64,000 nucleotides of DNA, taken from positions 1 to 64,000 of the forward strand of contig CALARE010000009.1 in NCBI GenBank assembly GCA_937888725.1, given 5' to 3'. The notes beneath the pieces are model-generated. The model searched no databases. It was not told where the DNA came from and was given only the letters and a program-made list of their open reading frames with translations. This DNA comes from an uncultured Alphaproteobacteria bacterium (GTDB taxonomy: Bacteria > Pseudomonadota > Alphaproteobacteria > CAAHEQ01 > UBA3637). Shown piece after piece: positions 52,041 to 60,905 of this stretch (its first letter is position 1; each line of letters opens with the position of its first letter). A program made the position numbers and the translations under genes.

Positions 52041-52970
52041 TTAGTCCTTTTGATTTTGATACATTTTTTGTATATCTAAGATGTTATTTATTGATTTTCT
52101 TTGCGAAGCAACACAATGATAACAGGGTCTACATAAAAAATCTTTTTTAGAATCTTCTAAGCCAGCAACCTGTAAACGTTTTAGATTATATACTCGTGAA
52201 TGTAGTATATCATCTAATGAACTTGTATTTATATTTCCTACAATGTGGTTTTGTAACCAATCATGACAACAAAAAGATACATTTCCATTATGAAAAATGT
52301 AGGTTCGATCTAAGTGTCTATTAAAATCACAACCTTCAGGTTGTATTTGAATATTTCTTTGCTGTTTTGATTGTATGAGACCCGATCGATTAACAAAACT
52401 ATATTTTTCTATAGAAATCCCGTTATCTGTCCAAAAGGAATTATCTTGTGCTTTTCCAATATTAAGACCAGCATCTTCTAATCCTGTGAGTTTGACAACA
52501 GACAATGATGTAGTAGATCTTCGTTCTTTTAATACTTGATTTAGATATAAAATATTTTTACAAACCTGTTCATAATTTATAGATTTTCCCATAATTTTAT
52601 ACGTTTGATCTCTATCATTTCCAAACACACTAAATAGTATCTTATCGATATTTAAGTCACTTAAGCGATCAGCAATAGATGGAGTTAATAGCATTCCATT
52701 TGTAGATATTTCAATTTTTGCGGTTGGAATGAGAGTTTTAATTTGGTGCAATCTATCAATCATCTGATTGTCTATAAATGGTTCATTGTTTAAATAAGGA
52801 ATAATCCATTTAGGTTTGAGAACTGATAATTCTTCTAATAATTTTCGCCATGTAGTATCTGACATATATTCAAGCTTTGTCCTACCTTTCATATCGTGCC
52901 AAGGACAGACAACGCAAGAAGAATTGCAATAAGACACTGTTTGAATTTCAATAGCTTCTAGTTTGTACAT
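52041..52970 (-). CDS. Radical SAM/SPASM protein
   Basis: This 309-residue protein has the radical SAM motif at C15, C19 and C22 (SYCNSSCVVCPWHD). SPASM-like cysteines lie in the C-terminal third (EGCDFNRHLDRTYIFHNGNVSFCCHDW; FLCRPCYHC). EPFIDNQMIDRL and EISTNGMLLT are usual for the family. The substrate is unknown: peptide or sugar-nucleotide modification are both possible. It overlaps the upstream GT4 gene by 13 bases, so the two are made together. It is a second, distinct radical SAM enzyme within 6 kb. Confidence 0.88.
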   Translation of the reverse strand: MYKLEAIEIQTVSYCNSSCVVCPWHDMKGRTKLEYMSDTTWRKLLEELSVLKPKWIIPYLNNEPFIDNQMIDRLHQIKTLIPTAKIEISTNGMLLTPSIADRLSDLNIDKILFSVFGNDRDQTYKIMGKSINYEQVCKNILYLNQVLKERRSTTSLSVVKLTGLEDAGLNIGKAQDNSFWTDNGISIEKYSFVNRSGLIQSKQQRNIQIQPEGCDFNRHLDRTYIFHNGNVSFCCHDWLQNHIVGNINTSSLDDILHSRVYNLKRLQVAGLEDSKKDFLCRPCYHCVASQRKSINNILDIQKMYQNQKD

Positions 52971-54127
52971 GTTTTTTCTCTTTTAAATTCTGAAATAAAT
53001 TTTTTTGCAATTTTGAAAGATGTTAATTTTTTTGTACATTCATATGATTTTTTAGACATAGCCAACCAAAAATCTAGATCAGAATTTAATTTTTGAATTA
53101 TTTCTACCAATTTTTTAGGTGATGAATATAAAAGCTCATTAGGTATAAACTCTTTAAACCAATCAAAATTAGGAGCTACGCAAGGAATTCCAAGAGCCAT
53201 AGAATCTATGCAGGACATAGACCAAGGAGTACCTTTTCGGTATGGAGCTAAGCAACACAAAGCTCCGTTAAAAGCCTCTTTATAAATATCTCGGTTATTA
53301 CCATCTACCCGAATCGTCACATTTTTATATTTCGAAAGTGCTTGTCTGTATTTCTCAACAGATGTGTCTAATCTTTTTCTTTTGGGATCTCGATTCCCTA
53401 AAATATCAAATATTTCAAATTCAAAATCGCCTATTTGATTTAAATTTGAAATTGTTTCCAACAAAAAAGATGTTCCATAATGTTCATATAAACGATGATT
53501 ATAAATAATTCGATTAGAGTGTCCATTTGGAGAATTATAAATGAACAGAGGATCTTTAGGTGGCGGATTAATAATAAACTTATGTGTATTAAAACTCTTA
53601 TTATACTTTTCTAAAAGAAATTTTATGTTTTGTAAAGAGGTTTTGCTATGAGTGAATATAGTGTCAGCTGACAATATTCCAGAGAGAAAACTTAATTGTA
53701 TAGTCTCATTTATGTTTCCTGCATTCAAAGAAGTGTCTGTATTTATTTTATTTTTTTGAAAAAAATAGGGAATATAATGAGCATATCCAATAATTTTAAT
53801 AGTTGATAATTCTAAGTGTTCGATTAAAGCTTTGTAATTCGGGATAAGTTCTATTTGATTAATTAGTAGAACATCTGGATTTTCTTGCTTTATTATTTGC
53901 TCTATCTTATCCCAATTAAAATTAAATCTAACTGCATACTTACTATTTCCGAAATCAAAAGGAATATGTTTGATATTTTCATTTGATAAAGGTCTGGGAG
54001 ATGCAAATAAAAAATCTATATCCTCATTAAGAAAGTCTTTAACTAATGTATTATAAAAAATATATGCAGAGTCTGTGGATAAATTATCTTTATTACTTAC
54101 ATTTAAAAAACATAAAACTCGAACCAT
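52958..54127 (-). CDS. GT4-type glycosyltransferase
   Basis: This 389-residue GT-B protein has an N-terminal Rossmann-like half (VRVLCFLNVSNKDNLSTDSAYIFYNTL) and a C-terminal GT4 half with GTPWSMSCIDSMALGIPCVAPNFDWFKEFI, the nucleotide-sugar binding region with the usual small-residue plus alpha-beta pattern. It transfers a sugar from an activated donor; the acceptor is unknown. It lies 3 bases after the methyltransferase gene and overlaps the radical SAM gene. Confidence 0.85.
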   Translation of the reverse strand: MVRVLCFLNVSNKDNLSTDSAYIFYNTLVKDFLNEDIDFLFASPRPLSNENIKHIPFDFGNSKYAVRFNFNWDKIEQIIKQENPDVLLINQIELIPNYKALIEHLELSTIKIIGYAHYIPYFFQKNKINTDTSLNAGNINETIQLSFLSGILSADTIFTHSKTSLQNIKFLLEKYNKSFNTHKFIINPPPKDPLFIYNSPNGHSNRIIYNHRLYEHYGTSFLLETISNLNQIGDFEFEIFDILGNRDPKRKRLDTSVEKYRQALSKYKNVTIRVDGNNRDIYKEAFNGALCCLAPYRKGTPWSMSCIDSMALGIPCVAPNFDWFKEFIPNELLYSSPKKLVEIIQKLNSDLDFWLAMSKKSYECTKKLTSFKIAKKFISEFKREKTCTN

Positions 54128-54130
54128 ATT

Positions 54131-54847
54131 TCACCTCTTTCTCATAATTGCTAAACCTGGATATATAGGTAATCTAAACTTTTCATACATTTCATCTGAG
54201 ATATCGGTAAATGCATCAAAACCACCTGCTATATCTAAAGTACCTGTTGAAGGAAAATCCTTTTTTAATTGTGGATCCACATCATGAGCAATTATAATAG
54301 CATCCTTTTTTAGTTTTGGATAAAAATTTTTAAAATCGTGCATAATTCCAGCATAACTGTGATCACCATCTACATACAATAAATCAATTTCTTTAAAGGA
54401 ATTTGCGTTAAGCAAATATTCTGCAGATGTTTGTTTAAAGTGCGTGATAATATCTTCCAAGTGATATTTTTTCCATAAATTATAAACTTCTTCTTCAGAA
54501 TCCCATTTCCCAATCCCATACCAATGGTTTTTATCTTCGTTTGCAACGGAGTAAGAAGGATCTATAAAATGTAACTGTGGAGTTACAGAGTGCTTTAGTA
54601 TAACTTCTTCACAATCAACTTTTTTTATTTCTCCTCCTTCGTTATCTCTTAATCCCAAACCAAACATTATTGGAGAAAAACCTGCTTTAGATCCAATAAC
54701 AACAACATTCATGGGCCGAATAGACCGAACCAATGAGTAAAAAATAAAACCAAATCCTAAATTATTTGTTTTCAAATCAGTTACTTGAAAACTCGGCATT
54801 GTGTTACTTAAAATATCCGTTATTAAATCTTTTGTTAATGAAAACAC
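54131..54847 (-). CDS. Class I SAM-dependent methyltransferase
   Basis: This 238-residue protein has a Rossmann methyltransferase fold: NVVVIGSKAGFSPIMFGLGL (motif I) and DLLYVDGDHSYAGIMHDFKNFYPKLKKDAIIIAHDVD, typical of the Methyltransf_24 group. That group includes sugar and antibiotic O-methyltransferases. It would methylate a sugar or small-molecule product of this cluster. It sits 5 bases after an adenosylhomocysteinase-like gene, a pairing that makes sense if by-product SAH is removed. It is cytoplasmic. Confidence 0.82.
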   Translation of the reverse strand: MFSLTKDLITDILSNTMPSFQVTDLKTNNLGFGFIFYSLVRSIRPMNVVVIGSKAGFSPIMFGLGLRDNEGGEIKKVDCEEVILKHSVTPQLHFIDPSYSVANEDKNHWYGIGKWDSEEEVYNLWKKYHLEDIITHFKQTSAEYLLNANSFKEIDLLYVDGDHSYAGIMHDFKNFYPKLKKDAIIIAHDVDPQLKKDFPSTGTLDIAGGFDAFTDISDEMYEKFRLPIYPGLAIMRKR

Positions 54848-54852
54848 TTTAA

Positions 54853-56043
54853 TTACTCCTTCATTTTTTTTAAAAAACCATTAATTTGTTGTAGTCTTTT
54901 TTTGCTAAAGTTACTTCCAAAATAATGTTTCCAGTTTTGCACAACACTAACCTGGTATGGTATTTCTAATTGGATGTTAAAAGGCTTCTCGTCCGAAGAA
55001 GTTAGTAATGCTTGAAATAATCCCGCTAACCAAAGTCCTCGAGTCAACATTATTTCAGGATCGCCTTTTAAATTTTTTCCATAGACTCTGTCAAAATTAA
55101 TGGGGAATGTCCCATTTGTAATAAAAAGAGATTTTTTCTTTGATATATTAAAAGTAAAATCATCAAAAGGTTTTTCAGGATTAAATGGGACTTTTATTCC
55201 TGTAAGAAAATTACTAAACTCTGTATCTTTAGAGGATGCGGAAACTAAAATTACTTTTTCCTTTAGATCCGCTATCATTTCTTTTGTTAAAGATGAAACC
55301 CCTGTAGTTCCAATCAAACAGTCTGATTCTTTCAATAGCATCTTTAAACTTCTAAAAAAAACAGGAGGAACTTTTTCTTGTTGTAAATCATAACAGATAA
55401 TATTCAATCCTTTTTTAGAAAAAAAATCTAACAAAGAGTTTCCTATAGCTCCTCCTCCCAATACGCCATATGTAAACTCTTTTTTTATTAAATGTCTTTT
55501 ATCTAGAGCATTAAATATAGAGGCAGCAATAAAATTTGATTCTAACTCCCTTTTTGCTTTTGAGATTGCCACCTCAATAACCGGATAACGGTATTCAGAG
55601 TATGTCCCTTGCGTTGTTAATTCAACGCCAATCACATCCATTTCTTGAGGTAATAATATTTCTGAAACTGCTTGGGTAAGAGCCGCTCCGCTATCCATTA
55701 CAATTATTTTTGGGTTAGAACTTTTTTGCGTTGTTTTAAAAAGTTGTTGAATCATAGTTTTGGCAGCTAAATAAGAAACTCTTTCATAGTCACCCCAACA
55801 AGAGGGGAGATCCATATGAAATACATTAAAACTATTCTTTTGTAGATAACTAAAAATTTCCGGAACAGTAGAATAGGATTTTCCTAATATAAAAATATTC
55901 TCCTTTTTAAAACCCAATTCTATCAAGGTTTCAAAAAAAGAAAGTGAGGAATACAAAATATGTGCATGAAAACAGATGAAGATGTCATCAAAGTTCGACC
56001 GTTTTTTATAAATATCATTAGCAATATCTTTTAAAAAAAACAT
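54853..56043 (-). CDS. S-adenosylhomocysteinase-like NAD-binding protein
   Basis: This 396-residue protein has a central NAD-binding motif, TYGVLGGGAIGNSLLDFFSKKGLNIICYD (near 195-223), and GTTGVSSLTKEMIADL, which resembles the TTGC...I segment of S-adenosylhomocysteinase. The N-terminal part has ILGKSYSTVPEIFSYLQ. Length is close to that of true SAHH, but many usual signatures are weak or missing. It may be a diverged relative that acts on another thioether or nucleoside. It heads the minus-strand run with the methyltransferase, GT4, radical SAM and GT-A genes. Confidence 0.65.
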   Translation of the reverse strand: MFFLKDIANDIYKKRSNFDDIFICFHAHILYSSLSFFETLIELGFKKENIFILGKSYSTVPEIFSYLQKNSFNVFHMDLPSCWGDYERVSYLAAKTMIQQLFKTTQKSSNPKIIVMDSGAALTQAVSEILLPQEMDVIGVELTTQGTYSEYRYPVIEVAISKAKRELESNFIAASIFNALDKRHLIKKEFTYGVLGGGAIGNSLLDFFSKKGLNIICYDLQQEKVPPVFFRSLKMLLKESDCLIGTTGVSSLTKEMIADLKEKVILVSASSKDTEFSNFLTGIKVPFNPEKPFDDFTFNISKKKSLFITNGTFPINFDRVYGKNLKGDPEIMLTRGLWLAGLFQALLTSSDEKPFNIQLEIPYQVSVVQNWKHYFGSNFSKKRLQQINGFLKKMKE

Positions 56044-56115
56044 TTTATCAATCTCATTTTATTAACATCTTGATACATTTTAGCATAAAATTATAAATTT
56101 TCAAGTTATTTTTTC

Positions 56116-56144
56116 TTTACACAAGTTTTTTTTTATGCTAAAAT
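56116..56144 (+). promoter_or_regulatory. Promoter of the ABC-F gene
   Basis: TTTACA (56116-56121), a 17-bp spacer, TGC and TAAAAT (56139-56144). A TTG at 56149 is too close to be the start codon. Confidence 0.7.
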
Positions 56145-56181
56145 CAAATTGAAATCGTTTAAAATCTTCACGAGAATTGTA

Positions 56182-57648
56182 ATGCACAAACCAATACGAA
56201 TTGAAAAATTATCATTAGAACTACCGCATAAAACATGTTTTTATGATTTTTCTACACAAATTCATTCGGGAGATAGAATTGGGATTATAGGGAAAAATGG
56301 ATCAGGAAAATCTTCTTTAATTAAAATTCTTTTAGATCAAATAGAACCATCGAAGGGAAATGTTTATAATTTATCCCATTTATCTATTGGATATGTTCCA
56401 CAAACAATACTAAATCATGACGATCTTAGTGGTGGAGAACGCTTTAATCGGGCACTTTCTGATGCTTTAGAAATGGATCCAGATATTTTAATACTTGATG
56501 AGCCAACAAATCATTTGGATCAGCAAACCAGATATTCTTTAATGAGAATGTTAAATAATTACAGAGGAACATTAGTAATAGCAACACACGATACAAATCT
56601 TATCAATCAATGTGTTAATACAATATGGCATATAGATCAAGGGAAAATAAATGTTTTTTCTGGAAATTATGATGATTACAAAAGAGAATGTTTGATTTGT
56701 AGGAATAGTCAAGAAAGAACGTTAGAATTATTAAAAAAAGAAAAGAAGAAAATAAAAGAAGCAAAAATAAAAGAATTAAAGAAAAGTTCTAAACAGGGAA
56801 AATCAAAACCAAAGGATAATGAAAAGCTCTCCTATAATGGAAAAGCAAGTAAGGGAAAAGCCACATCTGATGCGAGAGTTAGTGCGTTAAAAAGTGAATT
56901 AGAAAATATTCAAAAGGATATGAGCGCTTCTAGATTACCAGAAATTTTGATACCAAAATTCAAGTTAAATAGCGCTTCTGTTTCTTTATCTAAAACAGTC
57001 TTATCTATTTCTCAAGGTTCTTGTGGATATGGAAACAATCCGATTGTTTCAGGAATTTCACTCTCTATATCTGGTACAGATAAAATATCTCTTTCTGGAA
57101 ATAATGCTTCCGGTAAAACAACTTTTTTGAAAGCTATTTTAAGTAATAAATCTATTTTACGGCAAGGATTTTGGAATGTTCCTAATCCACAAGATATCGG
57201 CTATGTAGATCAGCATTATGAAAACTTATCTCCGACTAAAACTGTTGAGGAAATTATTTATGAACGTTCTCGTTTGCCACATTCAGAAATTCGAAAACAT
57301 TTAAATGATTTTTTATTTAGAAAAAATGAAGAAGTTTTTGAAAAGGTTCAAAATTTATCTGGTGGGGAAAAAGCTCGCTTATCTTTAGCACAAATAGCAA
57401 TTGCCCCACCTAAATTACTTATTTTAGATGAAATAACAAATAATGTAGATATTGAAACAAAAGAATATATTTCAGCAGTTCTTTCTAATTATCCTGGAGC
57501 TTTTATAATTATTTCTCACGAACCTGATTTCTTAGCTTCACTTCCTTTAACTGGCAAATATGTTATAGAGAAAGGCAAATTCCTTCTTGAGCGACAACAA
57601 TCATCTCAATTATGTCACTCATTTCCAAATGGTAGGGAGCGAAGTTAA
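56182..57648 (+). CDS. ABC-F ATPase
   Basis: This 488-residue soluble protein has two ABC modules and no membrane part. Module 1 has GKNGSGKSS, LSGGE and LILDEPTNHLD. Module 2 has GNNASGKTT, LSGGEKARLSL and LLILDEITNNVD, where the usual Pro and His are replaced. The linker between them is long and lysine-rich (KKEKKKIKEAKIKELKK). ABC-F proteins act on ribosomes, either in translation control or in antibiotic protection. Its length and long linker fit the resistance type, and its place beside a biosynthetic block suggests self-protection, which is inference. The start is the ATG at 56182. It is divergent from the methylation and glycosylation run. Confidence 0.88.
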   Translation: MHKPIRIEKLSLELPHKTCFYDFSTQIHSGDRIGIIGKNGSGKSSLIKILLDQIEPSKGNVYNLSHLSIGYVPQTILNHDDLSGGERFNRALSDALEMDPDILILDEPTNHLDQQTRYSLMRMLNNYRGTLVIATHDTNLINQCVNTIWHIDQGKINVFSGNYDDYKRECLICRNSQERTLELLKKEKKKIKEAKIKELKKSSKQGKSKPKDNEKLSYNGKASKGKATSDARVSALKSELENIQKDMSASRLPEILIPKFKLNSASVSLSKTVLSISQGSCGYGNNPIVSGISLSISGTDKISLSGNNASGKTTFLKAILSNKSILRQGFWNVPNPQDIGYVDQHYENLSPTKTVEEIIYERSRLPHSEIRKHLNDFLFRKNEEVFEKVQNLSGGEKARLSLAQIAIAPPKLLILDEITNNVDIETKEYISAVLSNYPGAFIIISHEPDFLASLPLTGKYVIEKGKFLLERQQSSQLCHSFPNGRERS

Positions 57649-57664
57649 GACATAATAAGTATTT

Positions 57665-57860
57665 TTATCTTCCACAAATTTCATCATAAACAAGGTTGTT
57701 TCGGTCAAGTTGACGGAATGGTTTCTTATGTATCTTTCTCGTAATTGGCATAAATCGGCTCGTAAATCAGGCAAAAATCACCGTTGATATTTGTCGTGCA
57801 ACCAGCGGATGCGATCAATATCAACAACATTATCACGTATCGTTTTAGCTTTTTGAACAT
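57665..57860 (-). pseudogene. Broken Rz1-like phage lipoprotein
   Basis: The minus strand reads MFKKLKRYVIMLLILIASAGC (lipobox, Cys 21), then TTNINGDFCLIYEPIYANYEKDT, then TAA at 57726-57728. Past that stop, two residues of the same frame and then a +1 shift restore RQLDRNNLVYDEICGR and a final TAA at 57665. That matches the usual end of small phage lipoproteins of the Rz1 type (...ETIRQ.DRNN.VY.E.C). So one nonsense change and one inserted base broke the gene. Confidence 0.55.
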
Positions 57861-57915
57861 TTTCCAAGGTTCCTTTCATCGTTTTGACTTGTTCTTTGTG
57901 TTTTCCTTTTTTAAT
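57778..57915 (-). pseudogene. Rz-like phage lysis protein remnant
   Basis: An overlapping minus-strand frame reads IKKGKHKEQVKTMKGTLEN, then VQKAKTIRDNVVDIDRIRW and LHDKYQR before TGA at 57778-57780. It is like the C-terminal end of phage Rz-type proteins. The lipoprotein frame begins inside it in another phase, the known Rz/Rz1 arrangement. A stop just upstream cuts off the N-terminal membrane part. It is probably a prophage scar. Confidence 0.5.
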
Positions 57916-57992
57916 TTATCTTGCCTAAATACATTGACTTTTATGCAAGAAAGTGTTACGCTTATCTTTGTAAAAAAAGTTTAAGGGATCAA

Positions 57993-58094
57993 ATGGCACA
58001 AATGGTATCGACTTATCAGACACATTTAAAAAAAGAGCAAGTTTGGCAATCTGTAGCTACAACCATAAAACGATGTAACTATCAAAATAATTGA
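57993..58094 (+). CDS. Possible 33-residue peptide
   Basis: ATG at 57993 follows AAGGG. The product MAQMVSTYQTHLKKEQVWQ... ends at TGA 58092. It has no known relative and may be a remnant of the same prophage scar. The rest of 57649-58138 is otherwise empty. Confidence 0.2.
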   Translation: MAQMVSTYQTHLKKEQVWQSVATTIKRCNYQNN

Positions 58095-58138
58095 TAGCAA
58101 CTTGTATTTATTTTAGTATTTTAAGGAAGGAAATTATT

Positions 58139-58594
58139 ATGATTAGACGGGCAACGATGTCTGATGCACCAGCTATTTTAGAATTGGTAAATTTTCATGC
58201 AGAACAAGGGTTAATGTTAAAAAAATGCCCTTACGATATTTATAAAAGTATTCAAGCCTTCTTTGTGTGTGAAGAAGATGGCAAAGTTGTTGGTTGTTCG
58301 AGAGTGGCAGTTGTATGGAAAGATTTGGTTGAAATTGCCTCTTTAGCGGTCCATCAAGATTATAAAAAAAGGGGAATTGGCAGATTATTGGTTGAAAAAT
58401 GCCTTGAACGAGCCAAAGAATTGCATGTACCAAGGGCGTTTTCCCTCACCTATCAATGTGAATTCTTTTCAAAATGCGGGTTCTATGAGGTTGAAAGGGA
58501 CTCCCTCCCCCATAAAGTGTTTGGCGATTGCCTCAATTGTGCAAAAGTTGATTGTTGTGATGAACACGCTTTTATTAAGGACATTGAGCTTTAA
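58139..58594 (+). CDS. GNAT N-acetyltransferase, ArgA-like
   Basis: This 151-residue protein starts MIRRATMSDAPAILELVNFHAEQG after a clear AAGGAAGG. It has the GNAT acetyl-CoA site RGIGRLLVEKCLERA (motif A) preceded by EIASLAVHQDYKK. The end LTYQCEFFSKCGFYEV...LPHKVFGDCLNCAKVDCCDE is typical of the short, stand-alone N-acetylglutamate-synthase-like GNAT proteins of many bacteria, with conserved cysteines near the end. If so, it makes N-acetylglutamate for arginine synthesis. No arginine gene is next to it, so the exact substrate is uncertain. The frame opens 16 codons earlier, but without a ribosome site. Confidence 0.85.
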   Translation: MIRRATMSDAPAILELVNFHAEQGLMLKKCPYDIYKSIQAFFVCEEDGKVVGCSRVAVVWKDLVEIASLAVHQDYKKRGIGRLLVEKCLERAKELHVPRAFSLTYQCEFFSKCGFYEVERDSLPHKVFGDCLNCAKVDCCDEHAFIKDIEL

Positions 58595-58602
58595 ACGAAT
58601 AA

Positions 58603-58654
58603 AAATACCGCTTTTTGCCGTTGGAATATAAAAGCAATGAAGCGGTATTTTTTT
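58603..58654. terminator. Bidirectional terminator
   Basis: AAATACCGCTT (58603-58613) pairs with AAGCGGTATTT (58640-58650) around a 26-base loop, followed by Ts. It serves the GNAT gene and the convergent endonuclease gene. Confidence 0.65.
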
Positions 58655-58673
58655 ATTTATATCAAAAAATTTC

Positions 58674-59459
58674 TCACATAAACCCGTGAATTTTGCACTG
58701 ACGCATAACGATTTCATTCTTACTTTTTTGGATTTTTGCGATTTCTTCAGCTCGCTTACATTCCCATTCGTCAACGGGATAAATCGCATTCCAAATCACA
58801 AAAATACGTCGCATCTGATCACTGATTTTAAACCAAGAATACGCCGATTCAAAATAAAAATAGGTTCTAGCAATCATCCCCTTTGAATATTTGGGGGGTT
58901 CAACTTTTCGACCTTGTATCTTCATTTCACAGGAGCCAAAAGTGTTCGGTATCCCAGCAAAAAACTCTGTAAACCCATAATTAGAGCGTAACGCATTCAC
59001 CGCACCAACAGAAGGGACTAAATTGAACAAATCAGCTTGGGCACGTCGAAAATCTTGGCTAACCAACTCGGCACATTTGCGTCCTTTAAAGGGCTTTCCC
59101 TTTTTATCGACACATAAGGGATGTCCCTCACGCCAGGCAACCTCATGCCTGCCAAAATTCTCAGCTGGCACCACATGTTCCCACTCAATCCGTTTGGTAC
59201 GTTTTTCATATTTTGGCGTCTCAAATCCAGCGGGTAATTCAACATTTCCCTTTTCATCAAATTTAGCCTTGCAATAGAAAGTTTCAGGATGATTTTTATA
59301 AATCTTTCGCATATGTTTTTTTGCCACTGTAAATGATTCAATGGTTGTATTCCCCTCTGGCAAATGAAAAAAGGGATGCACCTCCTCAGCGTATGCAGGC
59401 GCCACAAAAAATGCCAATGCCATTAAGTAAAGTGCTGTTTTTCTAATAAATTTATTCAT
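58674..59459 (-). CDS. endA: Endonuclease I (periplasmic or secreted DNase)
   Basis: This 261-residue protein has a signal peptide (residues 1-24, FIRKTALYLMALAFFVAPAYA). The EndA/Dns fold follows: IEWEHVVPAENFGR (catalytic His near 97), CAELVSQDFRRAQADLFNLVPSVGAVNALRSNYGF and an active-site region NTFGSCEMKI. These enzymes cut double-stranded DNA non-specifically outside the cytoplasm, for nutrient use or DNA removal. Length is in the family range, with a slightly longer C-terminus. It lies 10 bases after the GT gene on the same strand. Confidence 0.92.
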   Translation of the reverse strand: MNKFIRKTALYLMALAFFVAPAYAEEVHPFFHLPEGNTTIESFTVAKKHMRKIYKNHPETFYCKAKFDEKGNVELPAGFETPKYEKRTKRIEWEHVVPAENFGRHEVAWREGHPLCVDKKGKPFKGRKCAELVSQDFRRAQADLFNLVPSVGAVNALRSNYGFTEFFAGIPNTFGSCEMKIQGRKVEPPKYSKGMIARTYFYFESAYSWFKISDQMRRIFVIWNAIYPVDEWECKRAEEIAKIQKSKNEIVMRQCKIHGFM

Positions 59460-59469
59460 TTAACCTCCC

Positions 59470-60759
59470 TCATCTATTTTCAAATAAATGAATATCACGA
59501 TCAGCCACATCAACCCATGGGATTTTAAATTGTCCCATATACCCCTTTAAAACCTCTAAAATACTATCACGCCCCGTAGCACCCATTAACATTGGCTCTT
59601 TATCATAAATAAATTCTTCCAACGTAATACCATAATTAAATTTCATCAAATAATTAAAAAATTTATTATGAACCAAATCATTATCTTTTAAGCCAGGCAC
59701 CTGTTTTTGATAATAGGGCATATGTTCAACAACTGTCTTAATAAAATGAGTGCGTCCGTTGTGCTCTAGATAACTTTTTCGTGGGGTATATTTATGTTGA
59801 TTAACGAGCACTTTATGAATCGTTTCAGCTAATGATTCAGGGGTAAATTCTTTCGCATACTCTCCCGCCTTGGGATAAATTGCGGGACTTGTCCCACGGA
59901 TAAATTTATTATAATCTTTAAAAATAACAATCGGCGTGTTCGCACTCATTGCTTCATGAATAAATCTGTTTTTCCCTTCGCAAATTGAGGCAAGAACAGC
60001 ACATTTTGACATGCTAAAATATTTTGTTAATTCCGCATAGGGTATTGTTGGCACCAACTGTATATAGGAAAATATCTGACCGCCCAAAATTTCATCAACC
60101 TTTTGAAATACCCCCTTTTCATAATCACTTAAAGACGAAATATCAATCCGACCATCTTTTTGAAGTTTATGTGAATGAGCCCCGATCCCAAGCACAAAGT
60201 GTAATCGATGCTGATACTTTTTTTCATAAGCCAGAAGCATTTTTGCCAACATAGGCAAATTTTTAACAGGGTAAGCCGTGGAAAGGCAAAAAACGTCAAT
60301 AACCTTTGGTAATGGGACAGAAAAAGGGGCCATAAAGCGTTCATTTGTCCAGTCCGCATCTTGCAAAGGGAGATAGATTAAATCCCGACGATGTGGATAC
60401 TTTTTTTTATAATAATTTTCTCTTTTTTTATTCTTAAACAAGGTAAAAAGGCAATCAACCCCTTCAGACCAAGCATATGAAAAAGTCATTGCATTGCCAC
60501 AAATATGAAATAGCCTTTTAATATTTGGCACTTTTTTTATCAAATATTCACTCACTTGCGAATAGGCAAAGCCTTTGATAAAAATTGGACCAAATTTAAC
60601 AGGTGGAATACAGACGGTTAAATTGGCTTTTTTTTCAAAAGGTTCCCCTTGTGTATAAATTTCTTCAAAGCTAAACGCATCTAAGGTATCCCAAATTTTT
60701 TCAATCGGTTGATTTGGATTTGGGTTATCCAAATACTGAACTGGCCATACCCCTTTCAT
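59470..60759 (-). CDS. GT4-like glycosyltransferase
   Basis: This 429-residue protein has the GT-B shape of family 4. The acceptor half is unfamiliar, but the C-terminal half has DVFCLSTAYPVKNLPMLAKMLLAYEKKY, LGIGAHSHKL and ASICEGKNRFIHEAMSANTPIVIFKD, the usual E-rich donor-sugar site. No signal or membrane helix is present. The acceptor is unknown. It is followed by the endonuclease gene, with which it may share a transcript. Confidence 0.8.
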   Translation of the reverse strand: MKGVWPVQYLDNPNPNQPIEKIWDTLDAFSFEEIYTQGEPFEKKANLTVCIPPVKFGPIFIKGFAYSQVSEYLIKKVPNIKRLFHICGNAMTFSYAWSEGVDCLFTLFKNKKRENYYKKKYPHRRDLIYLPLQDADWTNERFMAPFSVPLPKVIDVFCLSTAYPVKNLPMLAKMLLAYEKKYQHRLHFVLGIGAHSHKLQKDGRIDISSLSDYEKGVFQKVDEILGGQIFSYIQLVPTIPYAELTKYFSMSKCAVLASICEGKNRFIHEAMSANTPIVIFKDYNKFIRGTSPAIYPKAGEYAKEFTPESLAETIHKVLVNQHKYTPRKSYLEHNGRTHFIKTVVEHMPYYQKQVPGLKDNDLVHNKFFNYLMKFNYGITLEEFIYDKEPMLMGATGRDSILEVLKGYMGQFKIPWVDVADRDIHLFENR

Positions 60760-60905
60760 AGTTTGTCTCCTTAAATTTTGTGTCCTAAATGAGCTTTAGC
60801 ATGATAGCTCAAAAAAGTCAATGTGCTATTTTTCCACTTGCAAAACATTTTTAAATATGCCATCATTTAACCTGTTGATTTTTATTTATTAAACAGGATG
60901 CATTT

